NCBI GenBank assembly: GCA_034420495.1
Contig: DAOULG010000278.1
Location: forward strand, 1 to 18,172
Direction: 5' to 3'
DNA from: VYDC01 sp034420495
Lineage (GTDB): Bacteria; Chloroflexota; Dehalococcoidia; UBA2979
Length of the DNA: 18,172 nucleotides
Shown here: one piece after another, positions 6,976 through 13,041 of the stretch
How positions within the stretch are numbered: position 1 is the first letter of the stretch
Layout: every line of letters starts with the position of its first letter
Program-made: the position numbers and the translations under genes
The notes under the pieces: generated by a model
Database searches by the model: none
What the model saw: only the letters and a program-made list of their open reading frames with translations
Told to the model about the DNA's origin: nothing

Positions 6976-8067
6976 GTGGAGCTCGCGATCCTGGGGCTGG
7001 AGCGTGCGGGCAAGACCTCGCTCTTCAACGCGGTCACCCGCGGCAGCGTCCCCACGGGCGGCTACGCGCCGGGCGCCGATCCCCACGTGGGGGTGGCGCA
7101 CGTCCCCGACGGGCGCCTCGACCGGCTCTGCGAGCTCTTCGGCTCCCGGAGGCGGACGGCCGCCGAGATACGCTGGATCGACTACCCGGTCTCGGGCTTC
7201 GGAGCCGAGGGGCCGGGGAGCCGCTTCCTCCACCAGCTGGGGAGCGCCGACGCCCTCGTGCACGTCGCGCGGTCCTTCGCCTCGGAGCTGGTGCCGCACC
7301 CCGAGGGCACGGTCGACCCCGACCGCGACATCGCGGCGCTCGATCTCGAGCTCGCCGTCGCGGACCTGGCCCTCATCGAACGGCGCCTCGGCCGCATCGA
7401 GGCCGAGGCGCGCTCGATCCGCGCCGCCGAGCGCGGCCGGATGGAGCGGGATCGCGACCTGCTGCTGGGGCTCCAGGCGGCGCTCGAGTCCGGCCGCGCC
7501 CTGCGCGAGCTCGAGCTCGACGAGCCATCGCGCCGCGATCTCGCCGCCTACCCCTTCCTCACCCGGCTCCCGGTCCTGCTCGTCGTGAACATCTCGGAGG
7601 GCGATCTCCCGCGCGCCCGGGAGATCGAGCGCGAGATCGCCGGGCGGCACGGCGGCCCCGGCGTCGCGGTCGCCGCGCTCTGCGCGGGCCTCGAGGCCGA
7701 GCTGGCCCAGATCGAGCCGCGGGAGGCCGAGGCGATGCGCTCCGATCTCGGGGTGGCGCCCGAGTCGCCGGCCGGGCGCGCGGTCTCGGAGGCCTACGCC
7801 CTGCTCGGCCTGCACTCCTTCCTCACGGCCAGCCGCGACGAGTGCCGCGCGTGGACGATCCGGCGCGGCGCCACCGCGCTCGAGGCGGCCGGGAAGATCC
7901 ACAGCGACATGGAGCGCGGCTTCATCCGTGCGGAGGTCGCCCACTGGGAGGAGCTCGTCGACGGCGGCTCGTTCGCCGAGCTGAGGAGGCGCGGCCGGCT
8001 GCGCACGGAGGGGAAGTCCTACGTGGTCCAGGACGGCGACGTGCTCAACATCCTCTTCAACGTGTAG
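6976..8067 (+). CDS. Divergent YchF-like P-loop NTPase with TGS domain
   Basis: OBG-family NTPase of the YchF/DUF933 type, about 363 residues. Walker A is GLERAGKTSLFNAV near the N-terminus. The G4 motif is NISE, in the NxxE form typical of YchF, which in characterised members prefers ATP over GTP. A helical domain sits in the middle, and the C-terminus (about 275-363) is a TGS-like domain ending DGDVLNILFNV. The G3 region is unusual: IDYPVSGFGAEGPGSRFL replaces the canonical D-I-A-G-L-V ... GLGNKFL. This is therefore probably the divergent DUF933 clade rather than the standard YchF. GTG 6976 fits the GAGGGG at 6961-6966 and the usual YchF N-terminus; GTG 6967 would add three residues. The likely role is ribosome-associated, but this clade is poorly characterised. 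Confidence 0.85.
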   Translation: MELAILGLERAGKTSLFNAVTRGSVPTGGYAPGADPHVGVAHVPDGRLDRLCELFGSRRRTAAEIRWIDYPVSGFGAEGPGSRFLHQLGSADALVHVARSFASELVPHPEGTVDPDRDIAALDLELAVADLALIERRLGRIEAEARSIRAAERGRMERDRDLLLGLQAALESGRALRELELDEPSRRDLAAYPFLTRLPVLLVVNISEGDLPRAREIEREIAGRHGGPGVAVAALCAGLEAELAQIEPREAEAMRSDLGVAPESPAGRAVSEAYALLGLHSFLTASRDECRAWTIRRGATALEAAGKIHSDMERGFIRAEVAHWEELVDGGSFAELRRRGRLRTEGKSYVVQDGDVLNILFNV

Positions 8068-8070
8068 GAG

Positions 8071-8088
8071 CCGGCGCCCGCGCGCCGG
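8071..8088 (+). terminator. Stem-loop just after the YchF-like gene
   Basis: A perfect 7-bp inverted repeat, CCGGCGC (8071-8077) and GCGCCGG (8082-8088), has a 4-base loop and begins 4 bases after the stop codon. No T-run follows. The position before the next gene's own promoter makes a terminator plausible. Confidence 0.45.
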
Positions 8089-8111
8089 GCGGGGGAGCGG
8101 GCCCCGGAGAC

Positions 8112-8125
8112 GCCGGGATCCCGGC
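8112..8125. promoter_or_regulatory. 14-bp palindrome over the -35 of the xdhC promoter (operator candidate)
   Basis: GCCGGGATCCCGGC is a perfect palindrome. It begins exactly where the -35 hexamer would lie for the TATCAT -10 at 8135-8140, so a bound protein would block polymerase. Which regulator would bind is unknown. Confidence 0.45.
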
Positions 8126-8134
8126 CGCCGCCGC

Positions 8135-8140
8135 TATCAT
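8135..8140 (+). promoter_or_regulatory. -10 element TATCAT, leaderless start of the XdhC gene
   Basis: TATCAT ends 7 nt before the ATG at 8148, placing the transcription start at or next to the start codon. The only purine-rich stretch upstream is GGGGCG, which is not a convincing ribosome binding site. Confidence 0.5.
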
Positions 8141-8147
8141 CGGGGCG

Positions 8148-9005
8148 ATGAACACCGAGGACCGGCTCCGGATGCTCGCCGACGTCGAGGCCGCGCAGGC
8201 GGGCGGCGCGCCCGTCGCGGTGGCGACCGTGACCCACCCCGGCGAGCCCCCGCTCGCGGAGCGCGGGCGGAAGCTCGTCGTCCGCCGGGACGCCGACGCG
8301 GGCGTCCTCGGAACGCTGGGCGATCCCGCGCTCGATGCCGCGGTCGCGGCGGCGGCGCGCGGGGCCCTCTCGGCCCGCCTGCGCACGCCGGTGCGGACGC
8401 TCTACGTCACCCGCGCGCGGCTGGACCGGGGCGAGCCCCCCACCGATCGCCGGCACGAGTCCTCGCCGGGCGACGCACAGGTGATGGTCGAGCTCTTCGA
8501 GGCTCCGGGGCGCCTGGTCGTTGTCGGCGGCGGCCACGTGGGACTCGCGCTCGCCGAGATCGGCGCCCTGCTCGGGTTCCGGATCACCGTCATCGACGAC
8601 CGCCCCGAGTTCGCGAATTCCGAGCGCTTCCCGATGGCCGACGAGGTCCGGGACGGCGAGATCGACGCCGAGCTCGACGCGATGGAGCTCGGCGGCGCCT
8701 GCTCCGTGGTGCTGGTGTCGCGCGGCCACAAGCAGGACGAGCTGGCGCTCCGCCACGCCGTCGGCCGGGGCGCCGCCTACCTGGGGATGATCGGGAGCCG
8801 CCGCCGCACCCGCACCGTGCTCGAGAGCCTCGCGCGAGACGGCGCCGACCGCGCCGAACTCGACCGCGTGCGCACCCCCATCGGCCTCGACATCGGCGCC
8901 GAGACGCCGGAGGAGATCGCGCTCTCCATCCTCGCCGAGATTGTGATGATGCGCCGGGGCGGCCGGGGCGGCCGGGGCGGGCCGATGCGCGCCGACGCCG
9001 GGTGA
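8148..9005 (+). CDS. XdhC-family molybdenum hydroxylase maturation protein (Rossmann type)
   Basis: XdhC proteins bind the molybdenum cofactor and help load its sulphurated form into xanthine dehydrogenase-type enzymes. This 285-residue protein has the XdhC C-terminal Rossmann domain: VVVGGGHVGLALAEI near 124-138, then VIDDRPEFANSERFP, VLVSRGHKQDELAL, YLGMIGSRRR and the closing GLDIGAETPEEIALSILAEI. Its N-terminal region (1-110) aligns by eye with the CoxI domain, but the signatures are degenerate: GSTPRxxGA reads GEPPLAERG, and GTIGGGC reads GTLGDPA. The next gene encodes an intact CoxI domain alone. The C-terminus ends in an RGGRGGRGG tail from a 9-bp tandem repeat. The ATG start is supported by the -10 that precedes it. 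Which molybdoenzyme it serves is not shown here. Confidence 0.88.
   Translation: MNTEDRLRMLADVEAAQAGGAPVAVATVTHPGEPPLAERGRKLVVRRDADAGVLGTLGDPALDAAVAAAARGALSARLRTPVRTLYVTRARLDRGEPPTDRRHESSPGDAQVMVELFEAPGRLVVVGGGHVGLALAEIGALLGFRITVIDDRPEFANSERFPMADEVRDGEIDAELDAMELGGACSVVLVSRGHKQDELALRHAVGRGAAYLGMIGSRRRTRTVLESLARDGADRAELDRVRTPIGLDIGAETPEEIALSILAEIVMMRRGGRGGRGGPMRADAG
8954..8984 (+). repeat. Tandem 9-bp repeat (CCGGGGCGG) at the 3' end of xdhC
   Basis: Three consecutive copies of a CCGGGGCGG-like unit encode Arg-Gly-Gly repeats in the last residues of the XdhC protein. They lie after the last conserved element, so copy-number change would be tolerated. Confidence 0.6.
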
Positions 9006-9049
9006 GGGCGCCCGGCGGCCGCCCCGCTGCGGCGGCGCGGGCCCTGCGC

Positions 9050-9055
9050 TAGAAT
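9050..9055 (+). promoter_or_regulatory. -10 element TAGAAT before the CoxI-domain gene
   Basis: TAGAAT lies 19 nt before the ATG at 9075, giving a leader of about 13 nt that carries a strong GGGGAGGGG ribosome binding site (9064-9072). This gene can therefore be transcribed independently of xdhC. Confidence 0.5.
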
Positions 9056-9074
9056 CGCCCCACGGGGAGGGGCC

Positions 9075-9389
9075 ATGGACCGCGAGATATACGCCGAGAT
9101 CGGGGAGGCGATCGCCGCCGGCGAGCGGCGCGTGCTCGCGACCGTCTCGCAGGCGGTGGGCTCGACGCCGCGCAAGCCCGGCGCGCGCATGCTGCTGCGC
9201 CCCGACGGCTCCTTCGTCGGCACCATCGGCGGCGGCTGCGGCGAGGCCGAGGTCTGGGCCGATGCGATGGAGACGATGGCCGACGGCGAGCCCCGCGTCG
9301 TCGTCGTCGACCTGACGGAGCCCGTCGACGGCGACGACAAGATCTGCGGCGGCGTGCTCGAGGTCTTCGTCGAGCGCATCACCGGCTAG
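9075..9389 (+). CDS. Stand-alone XdhC/CoxI domain protein
   Basis: A 104-residue protein that is just the XdhC_CoxI domain. It keeps both family signatures: GSTPRKPGARMLL near 35-47 and GTIGGGCGEAEV near 53-64, including the conserved Cys. Proteins of this kind are molybdenum cofactor chaperones for aldehyde oxidase, CO dehydrogenase or xanthine dehydrogenase enzymes. It lacks the Rossmann domain that the preceding gene supplies, so the two may form a heteromer equal to one full XdhC (inference). The ATG is preceded by a strong GGGGAGGGG ribosome binding site and a TAGAAT promoter. It is followed 19 bp later by the CoxD-type ATPase, consistent with a maturation operon. Confidence 0.88.
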   Translation: MDREIYAEIGEAIAAGERRVLATVSQAVGSTPRKPGARMLLRPDGSFVGTIGGGCGEAEVWADAMETMADGEPRVVVVDLTEPVDGDDKICGGVLEVFVERITG

Positions 9390-9408
9390 CGCGACCGCGG
9401 CCGCACCC

Positions 9409-10332
9409 GTGAGCGACTTCGCCTCCGTCGACGACGCGCTCTCGCGGCTCGCCGCGCAGCGCTACCTCGCCTCGCGCGACGTCGCCACGACCGTCTTCCT
9501 CGCCCAGGCGATGGAGAGACCCCTCCTGCTCGAGGGCGAGGCCGGCGTCGGGAAGACGGAGCTCGCGAAGGCGATCGCGGAGGCGCGCGGCGCGCGGCTC
9601 ATCCGGCTGCAGTGCTACGAGGGCGTCGACGCGGCGCAGGCGCTCTACGAATGGAACTACCCGCGGCAGCTCCTGCACATCCGGCTCGCCACGTCGGAGT
9701 CCGCCGGGGAATCCCCGTCCGATGAGAGCCGCGGGGCGCTGGAGCGCTCGCTCTTCGGCGAGGAGTATCTCGTGCGCCGGCCGCTGCTCGAGGCGATCCT
9801 CTCCGAGGATGAGGAGCCGCCGGTGCTCCTCGTCGACGAGATCGACCGCGCCGACGAGGAGTTCGAGGCCTTCCTGCTCGAGGTGCTCTCCGACTTCCAG
9901 ATCTCGATCCCCGAGCTCGGCACGCTCGCGGCCCGCCGCCGCCCCTACGTCGTCCTCACCTCGAACCGGACCCGCGAGCTCCACGACGCGGTGAAGCGCC
10001 GCTGCCTCTACCTCTGGCTCGACTACCCGGACGTCGAGCGCGAGCAGGCGATCCTGGCGGCGCGGGTGCCCGGGATAGCGGAGGGGTTCGCCCGGCAGAT
10101 CTGCGAGTTCATGAGCCTCCTCCGCGAGCGCGACTTCTACAAGCGCCCGGGCGTGGCGGAGATCATCGACTGGGCGACGGCGCTCATCGCGCTCTCGCGC
10201 GAGACGCTGGACGAGGAGGCGGTCGAGGAGACCCTCGGCTGCATCTTCAAGTACCGGGACGACCTTGAGCGCTTCCGCGAGAGCAACATCGGCCAGGTGC
10301 TGGCGCAGGTCGACATCGACCGCTCGATGTAG
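9409..10332 (+). CDS. MoxR-family AAA+ ATPase, CoxD-like
   Basis: AAA+ ATPase of 307 residues. Walker A is GEAGVGKT at 43-50, Walker B VLLVDEID at 139-146, sensor 1 Asn186 in VVLTSN, with an Arg-finger region VKRRCLYLWLDYP. MoxR ATPases act with VWA-domain partners as chaperones in metalloenzyme assembly. CoxD, the member next to CoxE, is needed to build the molybdenum-copper site of CO dehydrogenase. The CoxE-like VWA gene begins within about 20 bp of the stop codon and two CoxI/XdhC genes lie just upstream, so the Cox-type assignment rests on domain and context. GTG 9409 is the only sensible start that keeps the N-terminal helix; no ribosome binding site is visible. The target enzyme is not in the window. 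Confidence 0.87.
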   Translation: MSDFASVDDALSRLAAQRYLASRDVATTVFLAQAMERPLLLEGEAGVGKTELAKAIAEARGARLIRLQCYEGVDAAQALYEWNYPRQLLHIRLATSESAGESPSDESRGALERSLFGEEYLVRRPLLEAILSEDEEPPVLLVDEIDRADEEFEAFLLEVLSDFQISIPELGTLAARRRPYVVLTSNRTRELHDAVKRRCLYLWLDYPDVEREQAILAARVPGIAEGFARQICEFMSLLRERDFYKRPGVAEIIDWATALIALSRETLDEEAVEETLGCIFKYRDDLERFRESNIGQVLAQVDIDRSM

Positions 10333-10352
10333 CGGTGCGCGCGGAGGCGGCC

Positions 10353-11600
10353 GTGGGCGATCGGGCAGATCCGGAGGCCTGGGACCGCGCGGCGTTCGCC
10401 GAGCGGGCCGAGTCGCTCCGGCGCGGCACGCTTCCGGGGAACGTCGTCGCCTTCGTGCGGCTCCTCCGGGAGGCCGGGCTGCCGCTCACGACCGGCGATG
10501 CGATCGCGGCCGCCCGCGCGCTCCTCGCGGTCGGCGTCGCCTCGCGCGACGACGCGCGCACCGCGCTCGCCGCCACGCTCGTCCGGCGGCCCTCGGAGCG
10601 CCCCCTCTTCGAGGCGCTCTTCGAGCAGTTCTGGGCGCGGCGCGCGCCGCGCGCCGCGCCGCCCGCGATCCCGCGCGAGGTCGCCGCCTCCCCCCGGGGC
10701 TCGGGGCCGCCGGCCCGGCTCGGTCGCCACGAGGTCCCGGAGGCGCTCTACGCCGGCGGCGAGGGGCGGCCGCCGCGCGCCGATCCCGGCTCCTACAGCG
10801 GGCAGGATCTCCTCACCCGGCGCGACTTCTCCTCGCTGAGCCCGGACGAGCTCGCCGCCATGCGGCGGCTCATCCGCGCACTCGCGCCGCGCCTCGCCAG
10901 CGCGCTCGCCCGCCGCCGCCGCGCAGCCCGGTTCGGGCGCGACCTCGATCTCCGGCGCTCGATGCGGCGCGCGGCGCGCCGCCACGGCGAGCTTCGCGAG
11001 CTCGAGCGTCGCCGCCGCCGCCGCCGCCGGACGCGGCTCGTCGTGCTCGCCGACGTCTCCGGATCGATGGACCTCTACTCGCGCTTCCTCGCGCAGTTCC
11101 TCTACGGGCTCCAGCAGGAGCTGCGGGGCGTCTCCACCTTCGTCTTCTCCACGCGCCTCTTCGAGGTGACGCCGATGCTGCGGGCGCGGTCCTTCGACCG
11201 GGCGCTCCGGCTCGTCTCCTCCTCCGTCGACGCCTGGAGCGGCGGCACGCAGATCGGCGCGGCCCTGGCCGACTTCAACCGCCGCTACGCGCGCGAGCGC
11301 GTCGGCCGCGACACGGTGGTGGTGGTGCTCTCCGACGGCTGGGACCGCGGCGACGCGTCGAGCGTCGGGCGGGAGATGGCGTCGCTGCATCGCCGGGCGC
11401 GGCGCGTGATCTGGCTCAACCCCCTGCTCGGCGCCCCCGGCTACCAGCCGCTCGCCGGCGGGATGGCGGCGGCGCTGCCGTACTGCGACGACTTCCTCCC
11501 CGCGCACAGCGTCGAGTCGCTGGCCGCCCTCGGCCGGAGGCTGCTCGCGCTCGAGGGGGGAGGCGGCCGGGCGGGGCAGCCCCTCGCCGCCGGGCGGTGA
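10353..11600 (+). CDS. VWA-domain protein, CoxE-like
   Basis: VWA-containing CoxE family protein (COG3552), about 415 residues. An N-terminal helical region (FVRLLREAGLPLTTGDAIAA) and a basic linker precede a C-terminal von Willebrand A domain. The metal-ion-dependent adhesion motif is intact: DVSGSM near 235-240, the Thr of SGGTQIG, and Asp in VVVLSDGWDRGD. CoxE pairs with the CoxD ATPase during maturation of CO dehydrogenase and related molybdenum hydroxylases. GTG 10335 lies 2 bp after coxD but has no ribosome binding site. GTG 10353 has GGAGG at 10343-10347 at good spacing, so I chose it (six residues shorter). A run of Arg (RRRRRRRR) just before the VWA domain comes from CGC/CGG codons. 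Confidence 0.87.
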   Translation: MGDRADPEAWDRAAFAERAESLRRGTLPGNVVAFVRLLREAGLPLTTGDAIAAARALLAVGVASRDDARTALAATLVRRPSERPLFEALFEQFWARRAPRAAPPAIPREVAASPRGSGPPARLGRHEVPEALYAGGEGRPPRADPGSYSGQDLLTRRDFSSLSPDELAAMRRLIRALAPRLASALARRRRAARFGRDLDLRRSMRRAARRHGELRELERRRRRRRRTRLVVLADVSGSMDLYSRFLAQFLYGLQQELRGVSTFVFSTRLFEVTPMLRARSFDRALRLVSSSVDAWSGGTQIGAALADFNRRYARERVGRDTVVVVLSDGWDRGDASSVGREMASLHRRARRVIWLNPLLGAPGYQPLAGGMAAALPYCDDFLPAHSVESLAALGRRLLALEGGGGRAGQPLAAGR

Positions 11601-11606
11601 TAGGAT
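11601..11606 (+). promoter_or_regulatory. Possible -10 TAGGAT for tatA
   Basis: TAGGAT directly follows the coxE stop codon. A start near 11613 would give a leader of about 78 nt that begins almost at the 8-bp hairpin of 11614-11635. No -35 is obvious, so support is modest. Confidence 0.35.
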
Positions 11607-11613
11607 GGGCGCC

Positions 11614-11635
11614 GCCGCGCGTCCCGGCGCGCGGC
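11614..11635 (+). terminator. 8-bp inverted repeat between coxE and tatA (terminator or leader hairpin)
   Basis: GCCGCGCG (11614-11621) and CGCGCGGC (11628-11635) are perfect complements with a 6-base loop. It could end the cox transcript, though no T-run follows, or cap the 5' end of the tatA transcript. A smaller hairpin, CTGCG-GGAG-CGCAG, lies at 11653-11666. Confidence 0.4.
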
Positions 11636-11690
11636 CCCTCGTCGGGGGCGGCCTGCGGGAGCGCAGCGGGTACGGGAGTAGGACGGGCGC

Positions 11691-11957
11691 ATGATCGGAA
11701 GTCTCGGCTGGCAAGAGCTGCTCATCATCCTCGTGATCCTGGCGCTGCTCTTCGGCGCCTCGCGGGTCGCGGGCCTCGGCGGGGCGCTGGGGCGGGGCAT
11801 CCGCGAGTTCCGCCGGGAGGCGCGCGCCGATGACGACGAGGACGGGGACGGCGGCGACGCCGCCTCCCCGGGGGAGAGCGGCGGATCGTCGGAAGAGGGC
11901 GGCAGCTCCTCGGCGGGGAGCGGCGGCTCCTCCTCGGGCGGCGGCTCCTCGGGCTAG
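11691..11957 (+). CDS. tatA: Twin-arginine translocase subunit TatA
   Basis: TatA forms the pore-like oligomer of the Tat pathway, which exports folded proteins. The 88-residue protein starts MIGSLGWQELLIILVILALL, the single N-terminal membrane helix. The hinge FGASRVAGLGGALGRGIREF and an amphipathic helix follow. The tail from about residue 42 is acidic, then a low-complexity Ser/Gly stretch; TatA tails vary, but the Ser/Gly richness is unusual. tatC is not adjacent. The ATG is preceded by a GGGAG about 17 nt upstream and by GGACGGG closer in. It lies after coxE and before an MBL-fold gene. A Tat-targeted lipoprotein is encoded about 3.5 kb downstream. TatA rather than TatB is favoured by length and the FGASR hinge. 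Confidence 0.9.
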   Translation: MIGSLGWQELLIILVILALLFGASRVAGLGGALGRGIREFRREARADDDEDGDGGDAASPGESGGSSEEGGSSSAGSGGSSSGGGSSG

Positions 11958-11975
11958 CAGCGCCGATCCGGCCCC

Positions 11976-13004
11976 GTGGAGATCGTTCCCGGCCTCCATC
12001 AGATAAAGACCCCGATGCCCCGGCCGGAGCTTCCCTATGTCCTCGCGTACGCCTTCATGGGCGGGGAGGGCCCGACCCTCTTCGATTCCGGATTCGGGAC
12101 GCCCGAGGCGACGGAGGCGTTGAGCGGCGGCCTCGCGGCCCTGGGGCATCGCCCCGGGGAGATCCGGAGGCTGATCATCTCCCACGCCCACCCGGATCAC
12201 TACGGGATGGCGGCGTGGGTGAAGGAGCAGGCGCCGGACTCGGAGCTCATCATGCTCGACCGCGAGTGGGCCTGGCTCGAGGCGCGCGGGGCGGGCGGCG
12301 GGGACTGGATGGCGCGCTCCGACGAGTGGCTGATGCGGCACGGCATGAGCCGCCCGGAGATCGATGAGGGCCATCGCGCCGAGGCGGGGTGGCGGCCGGG
12401 CGGCGCCGGGCTGGCGAACGTCCCCCCCGACACGCTGCTCGCGGACGGCGAGACGCTCTCCTTCGACGGCTGGGAGCTCGAGGCGGTCTGGACGCCCGGG
12501 CACACGCCGGGACACCTGTGCATGTTCGAGCGCCGGCACCGCCTGATGCTCACCGGCGACCACGTGCTGCCGCACATCTCGCCCAACGTCTCGCTCCACT
12601 CCGACCAGGAGGGGACGAGCCCGCTCGCCGACTTCCGCCGCTCGCTCGAGCGCGTGGCGGGCTACGACAGCAGGCTCGGGCTGCCGGCGCACGAGTTCAC
12701 GATCGCCGATCTCCCGAAGCGCTGCCGGCAGCTCCTCCACCACCACGACGATCGCCTCGACGAGATCGCCCGCGCCGCCGGCCGGCACGCGGGCCCCGGA
12801 GCCACCGCCCGCGACGTCGCGGAGCGCGTGCAGTGGAACACCGGACGCTTCGCCGACTTCCCGCTGATGATGCAGCGCTCCGCGATCGGCGAGACGCTCT
12901 CGCACCTCCAGCTGCTCGCCGATGAGAAGCGGCTGGTCCGCATCGAGGACGGGGGCGGATCCGTCGCGCAGGTGCGGTGGTCGGAGCGGCGCTCCGGGCG
13001 CTGA
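11976..13004 (+). CDS. MBL-fold metallo-hydrolase
   Basis: Metallo-beta-lactamase fold hydrolase of 342 residues, cytoplasmic by lack of a signal peptide. The metal ligands are visible: HAHPDH at 70-75, His176/His180 in the GHTPGH block and Asp195-His196 in TGDHVLP. The last roughly 80 residues look like a winged-helix cap of the LACTB2-like group (GETLSHLQLLADEKRLVRIEDGG). Family members include thioesterases, ribonucleases and glyoxalases, so the substrate cannot be read from sequence. The GTG start at 11976 lies 18 bp after tatA and has no clear ribosome binding site; co-transcription with tatA is likely. The next gene has its own -10. Confidence 0.87.
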   Translation: MEIVPGLHQIKTPMPRPELPYVLAYAFMGGEGPTLFDSGFGTPEATEALSGGLAALGHRPGEIRRLIISHAHPDHYGMAAWVKEQAPDSELIMLDREWAWLEARGAGGGDWMARSDEWLMRHGMSRPEIDEGHRAEAGWRPGGAGLANVPPDTLLADGETLSFDGWELEAVWTPGHTPGHLCMFERRHRLMLTGDHVLPHISPNVSLHSDQEGTSPLADFRRSLERVAGYDSRLGLPAHEFTIADLPKRCRQLLHHHDDRLDEIARAAGRHAGPGATARDVAERVQWNTGRFADFPLMMQRSAIGETLSHLQLLADEKRLVRIEDGGGSVAQVRWSERRSGR

Positions 13005-13029
13005 GGCCCGCCCCCCGCCCGCCCCGTGT

Positions 13030-13035
13030 GAGAAT
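13030..13035 (+). promoter_or_regulatory. -10 element GAGAAT, leaderless start of murT
   Basis: GAGAAT ends 6 nt before the murT GTG (13042), the same spacing as the TAGAAT before the TrmO-like gene. The first T of the consensus is replaced by G, so it should be weaker. No -35 is visible. Confidence 0.45.
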
Positions 13036-13041
13036 CGGTAG

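Noticed and set aside
5482..7944. 820-codon minus-strand open frame
   Set aside because: It lies antisense to the TrmO-like, glycosylase and YchF-like genes and shows no domain. It is a base-composition artefact.
9018..9036. GC-rich inverted repeat (GCCGCC/GGCGGC) between the two XdhC-family genes as a terminator
   Set aside because: It has a 6-bp stem, a 7-base loop and no T-run, in a very GC-rich context; it is not distinguishable from chance.
9409..11600. MoxR-VWA pair as a possible ternary (defence-like) system
   Set aside because: The adjacent XdhC/CoxI genes and the CoxD/CoxE motifs explain the pair as molybdenum-hydroxylase maturation; no nuclease or toxin domain is nearby.
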